A stretch of 64,000 nt of DNA from the NCBI GenBank assembly GCA_947090765.1, contig OX352322.1, forward strand, positions 4,633,501-4,697,500. Direction: 5' to 3'. The position numbers were made by a program, and so were the translations under genes. Below, piece after piece: positions 31,610 to 41,233 of this stretch. The stretch comes from Pseudomonas sp. MM223. GTDB taxonomy: Bacteria; Pseudomonadota; Gammaproteobacteria; Pseudomonadales; Pseudomonadaceae. The notes beneath the pieces were generated by a model. It was not told the origin of the DNA, searched no databases, and saw only the letters and a program-made list of their open reading frames with translations. Each line of letters starts with the position of its first letter. Position 1 is the stretch's first letter.

Positions 31610-33439
31610 TTGATACGTCCCCTCCTGCTGTCACTCAGCCTGGCCTTGAGCTTTCCCGCAGCCGCGATGGTGAGCGAAAGCCACGGATACGCGCAGTTCG
31701 GCACGCTCAAGTACCCAGCCACATTCACCCATTTCGACTGGGTCAACCCGCAAGCGCCCAAGGGCGGCACCTTGCGTGCCATGGCTTTTGGCACCTTCGA
31801 CACCCTCAACCCCTACACCTTCAAGGGGTCGAGCCCGATTACCACGCCCAATTTCCAGCAGTACGGCATCAGCGAGCTGAACGAACCGCTGATGGTTGGC
31901 ACCGGCCAGTACGATCCCTCTGGTGACGAGCCGACTTCCAGCTACGGCCTGATCGCCCGCTCGGTGGAATACAGCGAGGACCGCAGCTGGGTGGTGTTCA
32001 ACCTGCGCCCGGAAGCCCGCTGGCATGACGGCCAGCCGATCACTTCGGCAGACGTGGCCTTTTCCTACCGCACGCTGCTCAAGGATGGTCACCCGATCTA
32101 CCGCACCAACCTGCAGGAAGTGCAGCGGGTAGACATCCTCGGCCCGCTGCGCATCCGCTTCGTGTTCAAGCGCGCCGGCAACCCGCTGCTGATCCTGCGC
32201 CTGGGCGAGATGCCGGTGCTGCCCAAGCACTACTGGCAAAAGCGCGACTTCAAGGCCACCACTTTCGAGCCGCCCCTGGGCAGCGGCCCCTACCGCATCA
32301 CCCAGGTACAGCCCGGGCGCCGGCTGGTGTTCGAACGGGTGAAGAACTACTGGGGCAAGGACCTGGCGGTCAACCGTGGCAAATACAACTTCAAGCGCGT
32401 GGAGTACGAGTTCTACCGCGACGCCACAGTGGCCTTCGAAGCGTTCAAGGCTGGCGAATTCGACATCTACATCGAGCACCAGGCAAAAAACTGGGCCAAC
32501 GGCTACAACTTCCCGGCCGTGCGCCGTGGCGAAGTGATCAAGGCGCAGATCCCGCACCGCATCCCCACGCAAACCCAGGGCCTGTTCATGAACAGCCGTC
32601 GGGCCACCTTCAGCGACCCGCGGGTGCGCCAGGCGCTGGGGCTGATGCTCGACTTCGAGTGGACCAACCGTGCCCTGTTCAGCAGCGCCTACCGCCGCTC
32701 GACCAGTTACTACCCCAACAGCGAATTCGCCGCCAGCGGCCTGCCCACCGGCAAGGAGTGGCTGTTGCTGGCGCCGTTCCGCGACCAGTTGCCGGCCAAG
32801 CTGTTCAGCGAACCTTACAAGGTCAGCCAAACCGATGGCCGCGGCATCAACCGCCAGACCCTGCGCCAGGCGCTGGGCCTGCTCGCCGAAGCTGGCTGGA
32901 AGCTGAACGGCCAGCGCCTGGTCGACAGCAAGGGCCAGCAACTGCGCATGGAACTGCTGCTGGTAAACCCCAACCTTGAACGCATCCTGCAACCTTATGT
33001 CGAAAATCTGTCCAGCATCGGTATCGATGCGCGCTTGCGCACCGTGGACCGTGCCCAGTACAAACAACGCCTGGACCAGTTCGATTTCGACATGATTCTG
33101 ATGACCCTTAACCAGACCCTGAGCCCCGGCCTTGAGCAGTGGCTGTACTTCCACTCCAGCCAGGCCGCCACCAAGGGCAGCAAGAACTATGCTGGGGTCA
33201 AGGACCCGGTGGTCGACCACCTGCTCGACACGCTGCTGGCCGCACGCACCCGCGACGACCAGGTCGCCGCCGCCCGCGCCCTGGACCGCGTGCTCTCATG
33301 GCAGTACTACATGATCCCCAACTGGTACCTCGACAACCATCGCCTGGCCTACCGCAACCGGTTCGCCTTCGTCACCACACCGCCCTATACCCTTGGGCTG
33401 AACAGCTGGTGGATCAAGACTTCGGAGAAAGCCCAATGA
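31610..33439 (+). CDS. nppA1: ABC transporter periplasmic peptide-binding protein 1
   Basis: SBP family 5 (oligopeptide/dipeptide) binding protein, 609 residues with a signal peptide (MIRPLLLSLSLALSFPAAA). Family features: GGTLRAMAFGTFDTLNPYTFKG at the mature N-terminus, LRPEARWHDGQPITSADVAFSY, LGSGPYRI. The start is a TTG at 31610: no ATG gives the signal peptide in frame, and GGATCGGA lies just upstream. Overlaps the next binding-protein gene by 4 bases (ATGA). It is homologous to the YejA / NppA pair; in P. aeruginosa NppA1A2BCD imports peptidyl nucleoside antibiotics and peptides. Confidence 0.88.
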   Translation: MIRPLLLSLSLALSFPAAAMVSESHGYAQFGTLKYPATFTHFDWVNPQAPKGGTLRAMAFGTFDTLNPYTFKGSSPITTPNFQQYGISELNEPLMVGTGQYDPSGDEPTSSYGLIARSVEYSEDRSWVVFNLRPEARWHDGQPITSADVAFSYRTLLKDGHPIYRTNLQEVQRVDILGPLRIRFVFKRAGNPLLILRLGEMPVLPKHYWQKRDFKATTFEPPLGSGPYRITQVQPGRRLVFERVKNYWGKDLAVNRGKYNFKRVEYEFYRDATVAFEAFKAGEFDIYIEHQAKNWANGYNFPAVRRGEVIKAQIPHRIPTQTQGLFMNSRRATFSDPRVRQALGLMLDFEWTNRALFSSAYRRSTSYYPNSEFAASGLPTGKEWLLLAPFRDQLPAKLFSEPYKVSQTDGRGINRQTLRQALGLLAEAGWKLNGQRLVDSKGQQLRMELLLVNPNLERILQPYVENLSSIGIDARLRTVDRAQYKQRLDQFDFDMILMTLNQTLSPGLEQWLYFHSSQAATKGSKNYAGVKDPVVDHLLDTLLAARTRDDQVAAARALDRVLSWQYYMIPNWYLDNHRLAYRNRFAFVTTPPYTLGLNSWWIKTSEKAQ

Positions 33440-35271
33440 CGCCAACGCACCGCTTGCGCCGGCTGGCTGGCAGCCTGTTGCTCGCCTGCCTGAGCCTTCC
33501 CGCCCTGGCCGCACCGCAGCACGCGCTCACCCTGTACGACGAGCCTCCCAAGTACCCTGCCGACTTCAAGCACTTCGACTACGTAAACCCCGACGCGCCC
33601 AAGGGCGGCACTTTCCGCCAGTCCAGCTTCGGCGGTTTCGACAGCCTCAACCCGTTCATCAACAAAGGCGTGTCGGCCGAGAACATCGGCAGCATCTACG
33701 ACACCCTGATGCGCCAGAGCCAGGACGAGCCGTTCACCGAGTACGGCCTGGTGGCCGGCAAGATCGAAAAAGCCCCCGACAACAGCTGGGTGCGCTTCTA
33801 CTTGCGCCCCGAAGCGCGCTTCCATGACGGCCATCCGATGCGGGCCGAGGACGTGGTGTTCACCTTCAACGCCCTGATCAAGGACGGTGCACCGCTGTAT
33901 CGCCAGTACTACGCCGATGTCGCCGAAGTAGTCGCCGAAGACCCATTGAAGGTGCTGTTCACGTTCAAGCACAAGAACAACCGCGAGCTGCCGCTGATCC
34001 TCGGCCAGCTGCCAGTACTGCCCAAGCACTGGTACGCAAACCGCGACTTCAACCGCGGCAACCTTGAAATACCGCTGGGCAGCGGCCCCTACAAGGTCGC
34101 TCAGGTCAAGGCCGGGCGATCGGTACGCTACGAGCGGGTCAAGGACTACTGGGCCAAGGACCTGCCGATCAACCGCGGCTTCTACAACTTTGACGTCATG
34201 ACCTTCGACTCCTACCGTGACACCACCGTCGCCCTGGAAGCACTGAAGGCCGGGGCGTTCGACTACGCGCTGGAAGTCAGCGCCAAGAACTGGGCCACCG
34301 CCTACAACGTACCCGCTGTGCGTGACGGCCGCCTGATCAAGGAAGAGCTGCCCAACGGCAACCCCACCGGCATGCAGGGTTTCATCTTCAACATCCGCCG
34401 CCCGGTGTTCCAGGACGTGCGCGTGCGCCAGGCACTGAGCCTGTTGCTGGACTACGAGTGGACCAACAAGCAGCTGTTCAACGGCGCCTACACCCGTACC
34501 GGCAGCTACTTCGACAACTCGGAAATGGCCGCTCACGGCCTGCCCAGCCCCAACGAACTGAAAATCCTCGAACCGCTGCGTGGCAAAGTCCCCGATCAGG
34601 TATTCACCGAGGCTTACAAAAACCCGGTGAGCGACGGCAGCGGCATGATCCGCGAGCAACAGCGCCAGGCCTACAAACTGCTGCAGGAGGCCGGCTGGAA
34701 AATCGTCGACGACAAGATGGTCGACGCCCAAGGCAAGCCGGTGGCCATCGAGTTCCTGCTGGCACAGACCGAGTTCGAACGCATTCTGCTGCCGTTCAAG
34801 CGCAACCTCGCCGACCTCGGCATCGACCTGAACATTCGCCGGGTCGACGTTTCCCAGTACATCACCCGCCTGCGCTCACGTGACTACGACATGATCGTCG
34901 GCGGGTACCCGCAGTCCAACTCGCCGGGTAACGAACAGCGCGAGTTCTGGTCCAGTGCCGCCGCCGACAACCCCGGCAGCCGCAACTTCATCGGCCTGCG
35001 CGACCCGGCCATCGACCAGCTGGTGGAACAACTGATCAACGCCGATTCGCGCCAGAGCCTGGTCGATCACTGCCGCGCCCTCGACCGCGTATTGCTGTGG
35101 GGTTACTACGTGATCCCCAACTGGCACATCAAGACCTGGCGCGTGGCCTACTGGAACCACATCGGCCACCCGAAAGTGTCGCCCAAGTACGATATCGGCA
35201 TCGACACCTGGTGGATCAAGCCCGGGGTAACCCCGGCGGTCAGTGAAGCCCCTGCGGACGAGGCCAACTAA
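33436..35271 (+). CDS. nppA2: ABC transporter periplasmic peptide-binding protein 2
   Basis: Second SBP family 5 protein in tandem, 611 residues, clearly paralogous to the first (shared [47 protein letters not shown]). Signal peptide [20 protein letters not shown] 33436 overlaps the previous stop. Two receptors feeding one permease is the arrangement of the Pseudomonas npp system and suggests different peptide preferences. Confidence 0.9.
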   Translation: MTPTHRLRRLAGSLLLACLSLPALAAPQHALTLYDEPPKYPADFKHFDYVNPDAPKGGTFRQSSFGGFDSLNPFINKGVSAENIGSIYDTLMRQSQDEPFTEYGLVAGKIEKAPDNSWVRFYLRPEARFHDGHPMRAEDVVFTFNALIKDGAPLYRQYYADVAEVVAEDPLKVLFTFKHKNNRELPLILGQLPVLPKHWYANRDFNRGNLEIPLGSGPYKVAQVKAGRSVRYERVKDYWAKDLPINRGFYNFDVMTFDSYRDTTVALEALKAGAFDYALEVSAKNWATAYNVPAVRDGRLIKEELPNGNPTGMQGFIFNIRRPVFQDVRVRQALSLLLDYEWTNKQLFNGAYTRTGSYFDNSEMAAHGLPSPNELKILEPLRGKVPDQVFTEAYKNPVSDGSGMIREQQRQAYKLLQEAGWKIVDDKMVDAQGKPVAIEFLLAQTEFERILLPFKRNLADLGIDLNIRRVDVSQYITRLRSRDYDMIVGGYPQSNSPGNEQREFWSSAAADNPGSRNFIGLRDPAIDQLVEQLINADSRQSLVDHCRALDRVLLWGYYVIPNWHIKTWRVAYWNHIGHPKVSPKYDIGIDTWWIKPGVTPAVSEAPADEAN

Positions 35272-35272
35272 G

Positions 35273-36346
35273 ATGCTGGCCTATATCCTGCGCCGCCTGC
35301 TGCTGATCATCCCGACTTTGTTTGGCATCCTGATCATCAACTTCATCATCGTCCAGGCTGCCCCCGGCGGCCCGGTCGAGCAAATGATCGCCAAGCTCGA
35401 AGGCTTCGAAGGCGCCACCAGCCGCATTGCCGGTGGCGGCGCCGAGGTTTCCGTGGCCGGCTCCAACTACCGCGGCGCCCAAGGCCTGGACCCGGCACTG
35501 ATCGCCGAAATCGAGCGCATGTACGGCTTCGACAAATCGCCGCCCGAGCGCCTGTGGATCATGATCAAGAACTACGCCCAGCTGGACTTCGGCGACAGCT
35601 TCTTTCGTGATGCCAAGGTCATTGACCTGATCGTCGAGAAGATGCCGGTGTCGATCTCGCTGGGGCTGTGGAGCACGCTGATCATGTACCTGGTGTCGAT
35701 CCCCCTGGGGATCGCCAAGGCTGTGCGCCACGGCAGCCACTTCGACGTGTGGACAAGCTCGGCCATTATCGTCGGCTACGCCATCCCGGCGTTCCTGTTT
35801 GCCATCCTGCTGATCGTGCTGTTCGCCGGTGGCAGCTACTTCGACTGGTTCCCGCTACGCGGCCTCACCTCCAACAACTTCGACGAACTGAGCACCACCG
35901 GCAAGGTGCTGGATTACTTCTGGCACCTGGTACTGCCGATCACCGCGCTGGTCATCGGCAACTTTGCCACCATGACCCTGCTGACCAAGAACAGCTTCCT
36001 CGACGAGATCAACAAGCAGTATGTGGTCACCGCCAAGGCCAAGGGCCTTAGCCGGCCACGGGTGCTGTACGGCCACGTGTTCCGCAACGCCATGCTGCTG
36101 GTGATCGCCGGCTTCCCATCGGCGTTCATCGGTATCTTCTTCACCGGGTCCTTGCTGATCGAGGTCATCTTCAGCCTCGACGGCCTGGGCCTGATGAGTT
36201 TCGAGGCGGCCATCAACCGCGACTACCCGGTGGTCTTCGGCACCCTGTTCATCTTCACCCTGCTGGGGCTGGTGGTGAAACTGATCGGCGACCTGACCTA
36301 CACCTTGGTCGATCCACGCATCGACTTTGCCAGCCGGGAGCACTGA
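35273..36346 (+). CDS. nppB: Peptide ABC transporter permease (YejB type)
   Basis: 357 residues, six or so membrane segments, starting [24 protein letters not shown]. It has the longer periplasmic loop typical of YejB (about residues 40-90) and the EAA-type cytoplasmic loop [22 protein letters not shown]. Pairs with nppC to form the inner-membrane channel. Starts 1 base after the upstream stop. Confidence 0.93.
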   Translation: MLAYILRRLLLIIPTLFGILIINFIIVQAAPGGPVEQMIAKLEGFEGATSRIAGGGAEVSVAGSNYRGAQGLDPALIAEIERMYGFDKSPPERLWIMIKNYAQLDFGDSFFRDAKVIDLIVEKMPVSISLGLWSTLIMYLVSIPLGIAKAVRHGSHFDVWTSSAIIVGYAIPAFLFAILLIVLFAGGSYFDWFPLRGLTSNNFDELSTTGKVLDYFWHLVLPITALVIGNFATMTLLTKNSFLDEINKQYVVTAKAKGLSRPRVLYGHVFRNAMLLVIAGFPSAFIGIFFTGSLLIEVIFSLDGLGLMSFEAAINRDYPVVFGTLFIFTLLGLVVKLIGDLTYTLVDPRIDFASREH

Positions 36347-36347
36347 C

Positions 36348-37367
36348 ATGGCCTTGTCCCCCCTTAACCGCAGGCGCTTCGAGCGCTTCAAGGCCAACCG
36401 CCGTGGCTGGTGGTCGCTGTGGCTGTTCCTGATCCTGTTCGGCCTGAGCCTGGGCGCGGAATTGATCGCCAACGACAAGCCGGTTGCCGTGCGTTACGAC
36501 GGCGAATGGTATTTCCCGGCGTTCAAGCGCTACCCGGAAACCACCTTTGGCGGCGAATTCCCGCTGGAGGCCAACTACAAAAGCCCGTACATCCGCGAAC
36601 TGCTGGCGAAGAAAGACAGCTTCGTGCTGTGGGCGCCAATCCCGTTCAGCTACCAGAGCATCAACTACGACCTGCGTGTCCCCGCCCCTGCCCCACCTTC
36701 GGCGGACAACTGGCTGGGCACCGACGACCAAGGCCGCGACGTGCTGGCGCGGGTAATCTATGGCTTCCGTATTTCGGTACTGTTTGCCCTCACCCTGACC
36801 GTGGCCAGCTCCATCGTCGGCGTCATCGCCGGCGCCCTGCAAGGTTTCTATGGCGGCTGGGTCGATCTGGCTGGGCAACGCTTTCTGGAAATCTGGTCCG
36901 GCCTGCCGGTGCTGTACCTGCTGATCATCCTGGCCAGCTTCGTGCAGCCTAACTTCTGGTGGCTGCTGGGCATCATGCTGCTGTTCTCGTGGATGAGCCT
37001 GGTGGACGTGGTACGCGCCGAGTTCCTGCGCGGACGCAACCTGGAATACGTACGCGCCGCCCGTGCATTGGGCATGCGCAACGGCGCGATCATGTACCGG
37101 CACATCCTGCCCAACGCCATGATCTCGACCATGACCTTCATGCCGTTCATCCTCACTGGTGCCATCGGCACCCTCACCGCCCTGGACTTCCTCGGCTTTG
37201 GCCTGCCCGCCGGTTCGCCATCGCTGGGCGAACTGGTGGCGCAGGGCAAGTCCAACCTGCAAGCGCCGTGGCTGGGCATCAGTGCCTTCGCCGTGCTGGC
37301 ACTGATGCTGAGCCTGCTGGTGTTCATCGGCGAATCCGCCCGCGATGCCTTCGACCCGAGGAAGTGA
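36348..37367 (+). CDS. nppC: Peptide ABC transporter permease (YejE type)
   Basis: 339 residues with about six membrane segments. The N-terminal NRRGWWSLWLFLILFGLSLGAE segment is followed by a long periplasmic loop containing GEWYFPAFKRYPETTFGGEFP, then the EAA loop YVRAARALGMRNGAIMYRHILPNAM. ATG 36348 lies 1 base after the nppB stop; nppD follows 1 base after its stop. Confidence 0.93.
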   Translation: MALSPLNRRRFERFKANRRGWWSLWLFLILFGLSLGAELIANDKPVAVRYDGEWYFPAFKRYPETTFGGEFPLEANYKSPYIRELLAKKDSFVLWAPIPFSYQSINYDLRVPAPAPPSADNWLGTDDQGRDVLARVIYGFRISVLFALTLTVASSIVGVIAGALQGFYGGWVDLAGQRFLEIWSGLPVLYLLIILASFVQPNFWWLLGIMLLFSWMSLVDVVRAEFLRGRNLEYVRAARALGMRNGAIMYRHILPNAMISTMTFMPFILTGAIGTLTALDFLGFGLPAGSPSLGELVAQGKSNLQAPWLGISAFAVLALMLSLLVFIGESARDAFDPRK

Positions 37368-37368
37368 C

Positions 37369-38976
37369 ATGAGTGAACAGAACCTGATCGAAGTGCGGGA
37401 CCTGGCCGTGGAGTTCGTGACCGGGGACCAGGTCAACCGGGTGGTGGACGGCATCAGCTTTGATATCCGCAAAGGCGAGACGCTGGCACTGGTGGGCGAA
37501 AGCGGCTCGGGCAAATCGGTCACCGCACACTCGATCCTGCGCCTGCTGCCCTACCCCCTGGCCCGCCATCCCAGCGGCAGCATCCACTACGAAGGCAAGG
37601 ATCTGTTGCAGCAGAACGAGAAGACCCTGCAACGCATTCGCGGCAACCGCATTGCGATGATCTTCCAGGAGCCGATGACCTCGCTCAACCCGCTGCACTG
37701 CATCGAGAAGCAGATCAACGAAATCCTTTTGCTGCACAAGGGCCTGACCGGCAAGGAAGCGACCGCGCGCACCCTGGAGCTGCTGGAGCTGGTCGGCATC
37801 CCCGACCCGCACAAGCGCTTGAAGGCCCTGCCCCATGAGCTGTCAGGCGGGCAGCGCCAGCGGGTGATGATCGCCATGGCGCTGGCCAACGAACCGGAGC
37901 TGCTGATTGCGGATGAGCCGACCACGGCGCTGGACGTGACTGTGCAGCTGAAGATTCTCGACCTGCTCAAGGAACTGCAGGCGCGCCTGGGCATGGCGCT
38001 GTTGCTGATCAGCCATGACCTGAACCTAGTGCGCCGCATCGCCCACCGTGTGTGCGTGATGCAGCGCGGGCAGATCGTCGAGCAGGCCGAATGCGCCACA
38101 CTGTTCAGTGCTCCGCAGCACCATTACACGCAGATGCTGATCAATGCCGAGCCCAGCGGGCTGCCGGCGCACAACCCGGTAGGCGCGCCACTGCTGGAGG
38201 TGGACGACCTCAAGGTGTGGTTCCCGATCAAGAAGGGCTTTCTGCGGCGCACGGTCGACCATGTGAAGGCGGTGGACGGGGTCAATTTCAGCTTGCCGCA
38301 GGGGCAGACGCTGGGGATTGTTGGCGAGTCCGGGTCGGGCAAGTCGACTTTGGGCCTGGCGATCCTGCGGCTGATTTCCAGCCGGGGCGGCATCCGCTTC
38401 CATGGGCAAGACCTGCAAGGGCTGAACCAGCAGGCTGTACGGCCGCTGCGGCGTGAGATGCAGGTGGTGTTCCAGGACCCGTTTGGCAGCCTGAGCCCGC
38501 GCATGTGCGTGGCGGACATCGTGGGTGAAGGGCTGCGCATTCACGGCATTGGCACCGCGCATGAACAGGAAGCGGCGATCATTGCCGCGCTGGAGGAAGT
38601 GGGGCTGGACCCGCGCACGCGGCATCGCTATCCGCATGAGTTCTCGGGTGGGCAGCGCCAGCGCATTGCGATTGCACGGGCGTTGGTGTTGAAGCCGGCG
38701 CTGATCCTGCTGGATGAGCCTACCTCCGCGCTGGACCGTACGGTGCAACGGCAGGTGGTGGAGTTGCTGCGTAATTTGCAGCAAAAGTACAACCTGACCT
38801 ACCTGTTCATCAGCCATGACCTGGCGGTGGTGAAGGCGCTGAGTCACCAGTTGATGGTGATCAAGCATGGGCAGGTGGTGGAGCAAGGGGATGCACAGGC
38901 GATCTTCCATGCGCCACAACATCCGTATACGCGGCAATTGTTGGAGGCGGCGTTTTTGAAGGTTGAGGCATCTTAG
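37369..38976 (+). CDS. nppD: Peptide ABC transporter ATP-binding protein (two fused ATPase domains)
   Basis: 535 residues with two complete ABC ATPase domains: Walker A GESGSGKSVTAHS and GESGSGKSTLGLA, signature motifs LSGGQRQRVMIAMA and FSGGQRQRIAIARA, Walker B LLIADEPTTALD and LILLDEPTSALD. Opp/Dpp-type C-terminal extensions are visible (e.g. HHYTQMLINAEPSG). One fused protein replaces the usual DppD/DppF pair. Last gene of the npp operon. Confidence 0.94.
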   Translation: MSEQNLIEVRDLAVEFVTGDQVNRVVDGISFDIRKGETLALVGESGSGKSVTAHSILRLLPYPLARHPSGSIHYEGKDLLQQNEKTLQRIRGNRIAMIFQEPMTSLNPLHCIEKQINEILLLHKGLTGKEATARTLELLELVGIPDPHKRLKALPHELSGGQRQRVMIAMALANEPELLIADEPTTALDVTVQLKILDLLKELQARLGMALLLISHDLNLVRRIAHRVCVMQRGQIVEQAECATLFSAPQHHYTQMLINAEPSGLPAHNPVGAPLLEVDDLKVWFPIKKGFLRRTVDHVKAVDGVNFSLPQGQTLGIVGESGSGKSTLGLAILRLISSRGGIRFHGQDLQGLNQQAVRPLRREMQVVFQDPFGSLSPRMCVADIVGEGLRIHGIGTAHEQEAAIIAALEEVGLDPRTRHRYPHEFSGGQRQRIAIARALVLKPALILLDEPTSALDRTVQRQVVELLRNLQQKYNLTYLFISHDLAVVKALSHQLMVIKHGQVVEQGDAQAIFHAPQHPYTRQLLEAAFLKVEAS

Positions 38977-39021
38977 GTGCTGCCACCAAGGCGTGATTGA
39001 TGGGTTGCCTGGAAGATAGAC

Positions 39022-39592
39022 ATGAATCTCTCACCTTCACTTCGCAACACCCCCTTTGGCCCGATGCTAAAGCACTGGCGCCTGTTGAACCGGGTCAAAC
39101 AGCTGCACGCCGCGCAGATGTTCGGGGTGTGCCAGTCGACCATTTCTCGCTGGGAATCCGGCGTGCAGGACGCCGAGCCCGAGCAGCGGGCGCGTATCGA
39201 AGCCTTGCTCAAAGCCAGGCTCAGCAGTGCTGCCGACCATGCACTGGCGCGGCTTGTATCGGGCAGGCTCGCAGCCTGTGCACCTGGTATGCGACCTCAC
39301 CCACCGCCTGTTGGCCTGCTCCGCTCCCCGTGAAACCGAATTCCACGTCCCAGTCAGCGAGCTGCTGGGCGTTTCGCTGTGGCCCTTCGCTACAGAGGAA
39401 ATCGCCACCCAGGAACAGCGCCTGGCCGACATAGGCTGGCGACAAAACCTGACCTCCCCGGCACTGGAGTTTGCCACTGGCGAGAACGGCTCCGCGTTGG
39501 TGCCTATCCAGCACAGCCTGTGCCGCTGGACACGGCTCACCCTGTCGGATGGCTCGACTGCCCGGCTGGTCGAAACGCTCTCGCATATTTAA
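39022..39592 (+). pseudogene. XRE-type HTH regulator with C-terminal sensor-like region, frameshifted
   Basis: N-terminal helix-turn-helix (VKQLHAAQMFGVCQSTISRWESGVQDAEPEQRARIEALL) in one frame, then HLVCDLTHRLLACSAPRETEFHVPVSELLGVSLWPFATEEIATQEQRLADIGW...LTLSDGSTARLVETLSHI in another, ending at 39592. The break is at about 39265-39268 (GGGCAGGCTCGCAG). The C-terminal part has a PAS-like look but no firm match. Total product would be about 190 residues. Its target is unknown; the HD hydrolase 65 bases downstream is a candidate partner. Confidence 0.7.
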
Positions 39593-39656
39593 TGCGTGGA
39601 CGCCCGTAAGCAGCGAGCCGAAGATCTACCTCTGCAATAGCCAGAGGTCACCCGCC

Positions 39657-40232
39657 GTGTCAGATCAGAACCTTCATGGAACACTCGAATTCCTGCGCCA
39701 GGCCGAAAAGCTCAAGAGCGTGACCCGCAGTGCTCATACCTCAACGGGCCGACGCGAAAGTACCGCCGAGCACAGTTGGCGATTGGCGTTGCTGGCACTG
39801 GTGTTTGAGGAAGACCTGGGTGATGTCGATATCTGCAAAGTGCTGAAGCTTTGCCTTGTCCATGACCTTGGGGAGGCCTTGAATGGCGATGTCCCCGCCC
39901 CCGAGGCGCAGGCCATGCCCGACAAGGGTATGGGTGAACGGCAGGACCTGCTAGCCATCACATCGACGCTGCAACCCTCGATGCAAGATAACATCGTTGC
40001 CTTGTTCGACGAATACGAAGCGGCCACTTCGCCCGAAGCCAAGGTGGTCAAGGCACTCGACAAGATCGAAACCATCCTGCAACACACCCAGGGCGACAAC
40101 CCGCCTGGCTTCGACTACGCGTTCAACCTGGAATACGGCCGCCGCTATACCGATGCCATTCCATTCCTGGCCATGCTGAGGCGCGCTATCGACCAAGACA
40201 CACACAAACGCCTGAACGCTTCACGGTCTTAG
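39657..40232 (+). CDS. HD-domain hydrolase (YfbR-like)
   Basis: 191 residues with the metal-binding HD motif: TAEHSWRLALLALVF (first His), LKLCLVHDLGEALNGDVP (HD) and a distal ALDKIETILQH acidic site. This matches the HD_3/YfbR group, some of which are 5'-deoxynucleotidases; the true substrate here is not known. The start is a GTG at 39657 with AGAGG 9 bases upstream. Its TAG stop lies at the edge of the downstream REP pair. Confidence 0.8.
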   Translation: MSDQNLHGTLEFLRQAEKLKSVTRSAHTSTGRRESTAEHSWRLALLALVFEEDLGDVDICKVLKLCLVHDLGEALNGDVPAPEAQAMPDKGMGERQDLLAITSTLQPSMQDNIVALFDEYEAATSPEAKVVKALDKIETILQHTQGDNPPGFDYAFNLEYGRRYTDAIPFLAMLRRAIDQDTHKRLNASRS

Positions 40233-40347
40233 TAGGAGCGGCCTTGCGCCGCGAAAGGGCCGCAAAGCGGCCCCGGCAATCTATGCAGCGCCGCTGAAAC
40301 CCGGGGGGCCGCTATGCGGCCCTTTCGCGGCGCAAGGCCGCTCCTAC
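40232..40347. repeat. Inverted REP pair between the HD hydrolase and the membrane protein gene
   Basis: Perfect 29-base arms (40232-40260 and 40319-40347), beginning GTAGGAGCGGCCTTGCGCCG, around a central region with further GC-rich dyads (GGCCGCAAAGCGGCC, GGCCGCTATGCGGCC). The 3' end of the minus-strand gene 40312-40755 reads into the right arm. Confidence 0.93.
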
Positions 40348-40755
40348 AGGAGTTGCGTGCACCCTTGAAACCGGAGCCAGTTGGGCAATCGCCCACATCA
40401 CTTCCAGCAGCAAGATGCCACAAATCAACACAGACCCACCATTGACCAGCGCATACACCTGCCACGCCGAAAACAGCACCCTCCCCGCCGCATCGTATCG
40501 CCCGAACCGCTGCTCCGGGTGGCGAATCCGCAACCACGCCCAGACACACACGATCGACCCCATCAGGTTGGCCATCATCATGTGCATCGGCCCAAACACA
40601 GGTATGTCACCCGCCAAGCCAAGCCCGTCATGCAGCCCGCTCAACCACCCATGCAACAGGGTAAAGCTCCAGGGCGTGGCGAAGCCGATGGTAACAACCA
40701 GGTCATAGACCCCGCTGGCCCGCACCAGCTTGCGATACTGCGTCTTGCTCCACAT
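40312..40755 (-). CDS. Small membrane protein, divergent from a MerR regulator
   Basis: 147 residues with about four membrane segments (VYDLVVTIGFATPWSFTLLHGW, VFGPMHMMMANLMGSIVCVWAWL, AAGRVLFSAWQVYALVNGGSVLICGILLLEVMWAI). The family was not recognised; histidines and methionines cluster in GPMHMMMAN. ATG 40755 has AGAGGG 8 bases upstream. The last 14 or so codons and the stop come from the REP element, so the C-terminus (VGAALRRERAA) was acquired by repeat insertion. The divergent MerR gene and the operator between them suggest it is the MerR target. Confidence 0.7.
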   Translation of the reverse strand: MWSKTQYRKLVRASGVYDLVVTIGFATPWSFTLLHGWLSGLHDGLGLAGDIPVFGPMHMMMANLMGSIVCVWAWLRIRHPEQRFGRYDAAGRVLFSAWQVYALVNGGSVLICGILLLEVMWAIAQLAPVSRVHATPVGAALRRERAA

Positions 40756-40786
40756 GTTCACTGCCCTCTGAATCAACGAAGGCAGC

Positions 40787-40818
40787 AGGCTAAACCGTGG
40801 AGTATGCTCCAGGGTCAA
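40787..40818 (-). promoter_or_regulatory. MerR-type promoter and operator for the membrane protein gene
   Basis: On the minus strand: -35 TTGACC (40818-40813), a 20-bp spacer, -10 TAGCCT (40792-40787). Between them lies a dyad ACCGTGGAG-TATG-CTCCAGGGT (40794-40815 on the plus strand), 9-bp arms with one mismatch. Long-spacer promoters with a dyad between -35 and -10 are the hallmark of MerR regulation. The direction is toward 40755, the membrane protein. Confidence 0.65.
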
Positions 40819-40838
40819 GCCCGAACAAGGACAAAACT

Positions 40839-41222
40839 GTGCGTATTGGTGAACTCGCCCAGGTGTGTGGCATCAGCCGTGACACCCTGCGTTTCTACGA
40901 AGAGCGGGGGCTGATCCAGGCCCGCAGGTTAGCCAACGGCTACCGCGACTACCCGGATGAAACCGCGCAGCTAGTGATGTTCATCCGCACAGCACAGCGC
41001 TTGGGCTTCAGCCTGAACGAAATTGGCAGCAACGTGGCGCAACTGTGGCAGTCCGCCGAGCCAGACCGCGCAGTAGAGGCATTACTACGTGACAAGCTTG
41101 CACTGGTTGAGCAGCGGCTTGAGGAATTGCAGCTGTTACGAACGACGTTGATGCAGCGCTTGACGCTGGCTTGCCCGTTGCGACCAGACCATGTCGAACC
41201 TCAGGGACCCTGCTCGCCGTAG
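40839..41222 (+). CDS. MerR-family transcriptional regulator
   Basis: 127 residues: N-terminal winged HTH typical of MerR (RIGELAQVCGISRDTLRFYEERGLIQARRLANGYRDYPDETAQLVMFIRTAQRLGFSLNEIG), then a dimerisation helix and a short C-terminus (LACPLRPDHVEPQGP). It lacks the paired cysteines of the copper or mercury regulators, so the signal cannot be guessed. GTG 40839 has AAGGA 7 bases upstream; upstream in-frame ATG would put the operator inside the gene. Divergent from the membrane protein gene. Confidence 0.85.
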   Translation: MRIGELAQVCGISRDTLRFYEERGLIQARRLANGYRDYPDETAQLVMFIRTAQRLGFSLNEIGSNVAQLWQSAEPDRAVEALLRDKLALVEQRLEELQLLRTTLMQRLTLACPLRPDHVEPQGPCSP

Positions 41223-41233
41223 CATCGCGCCAC

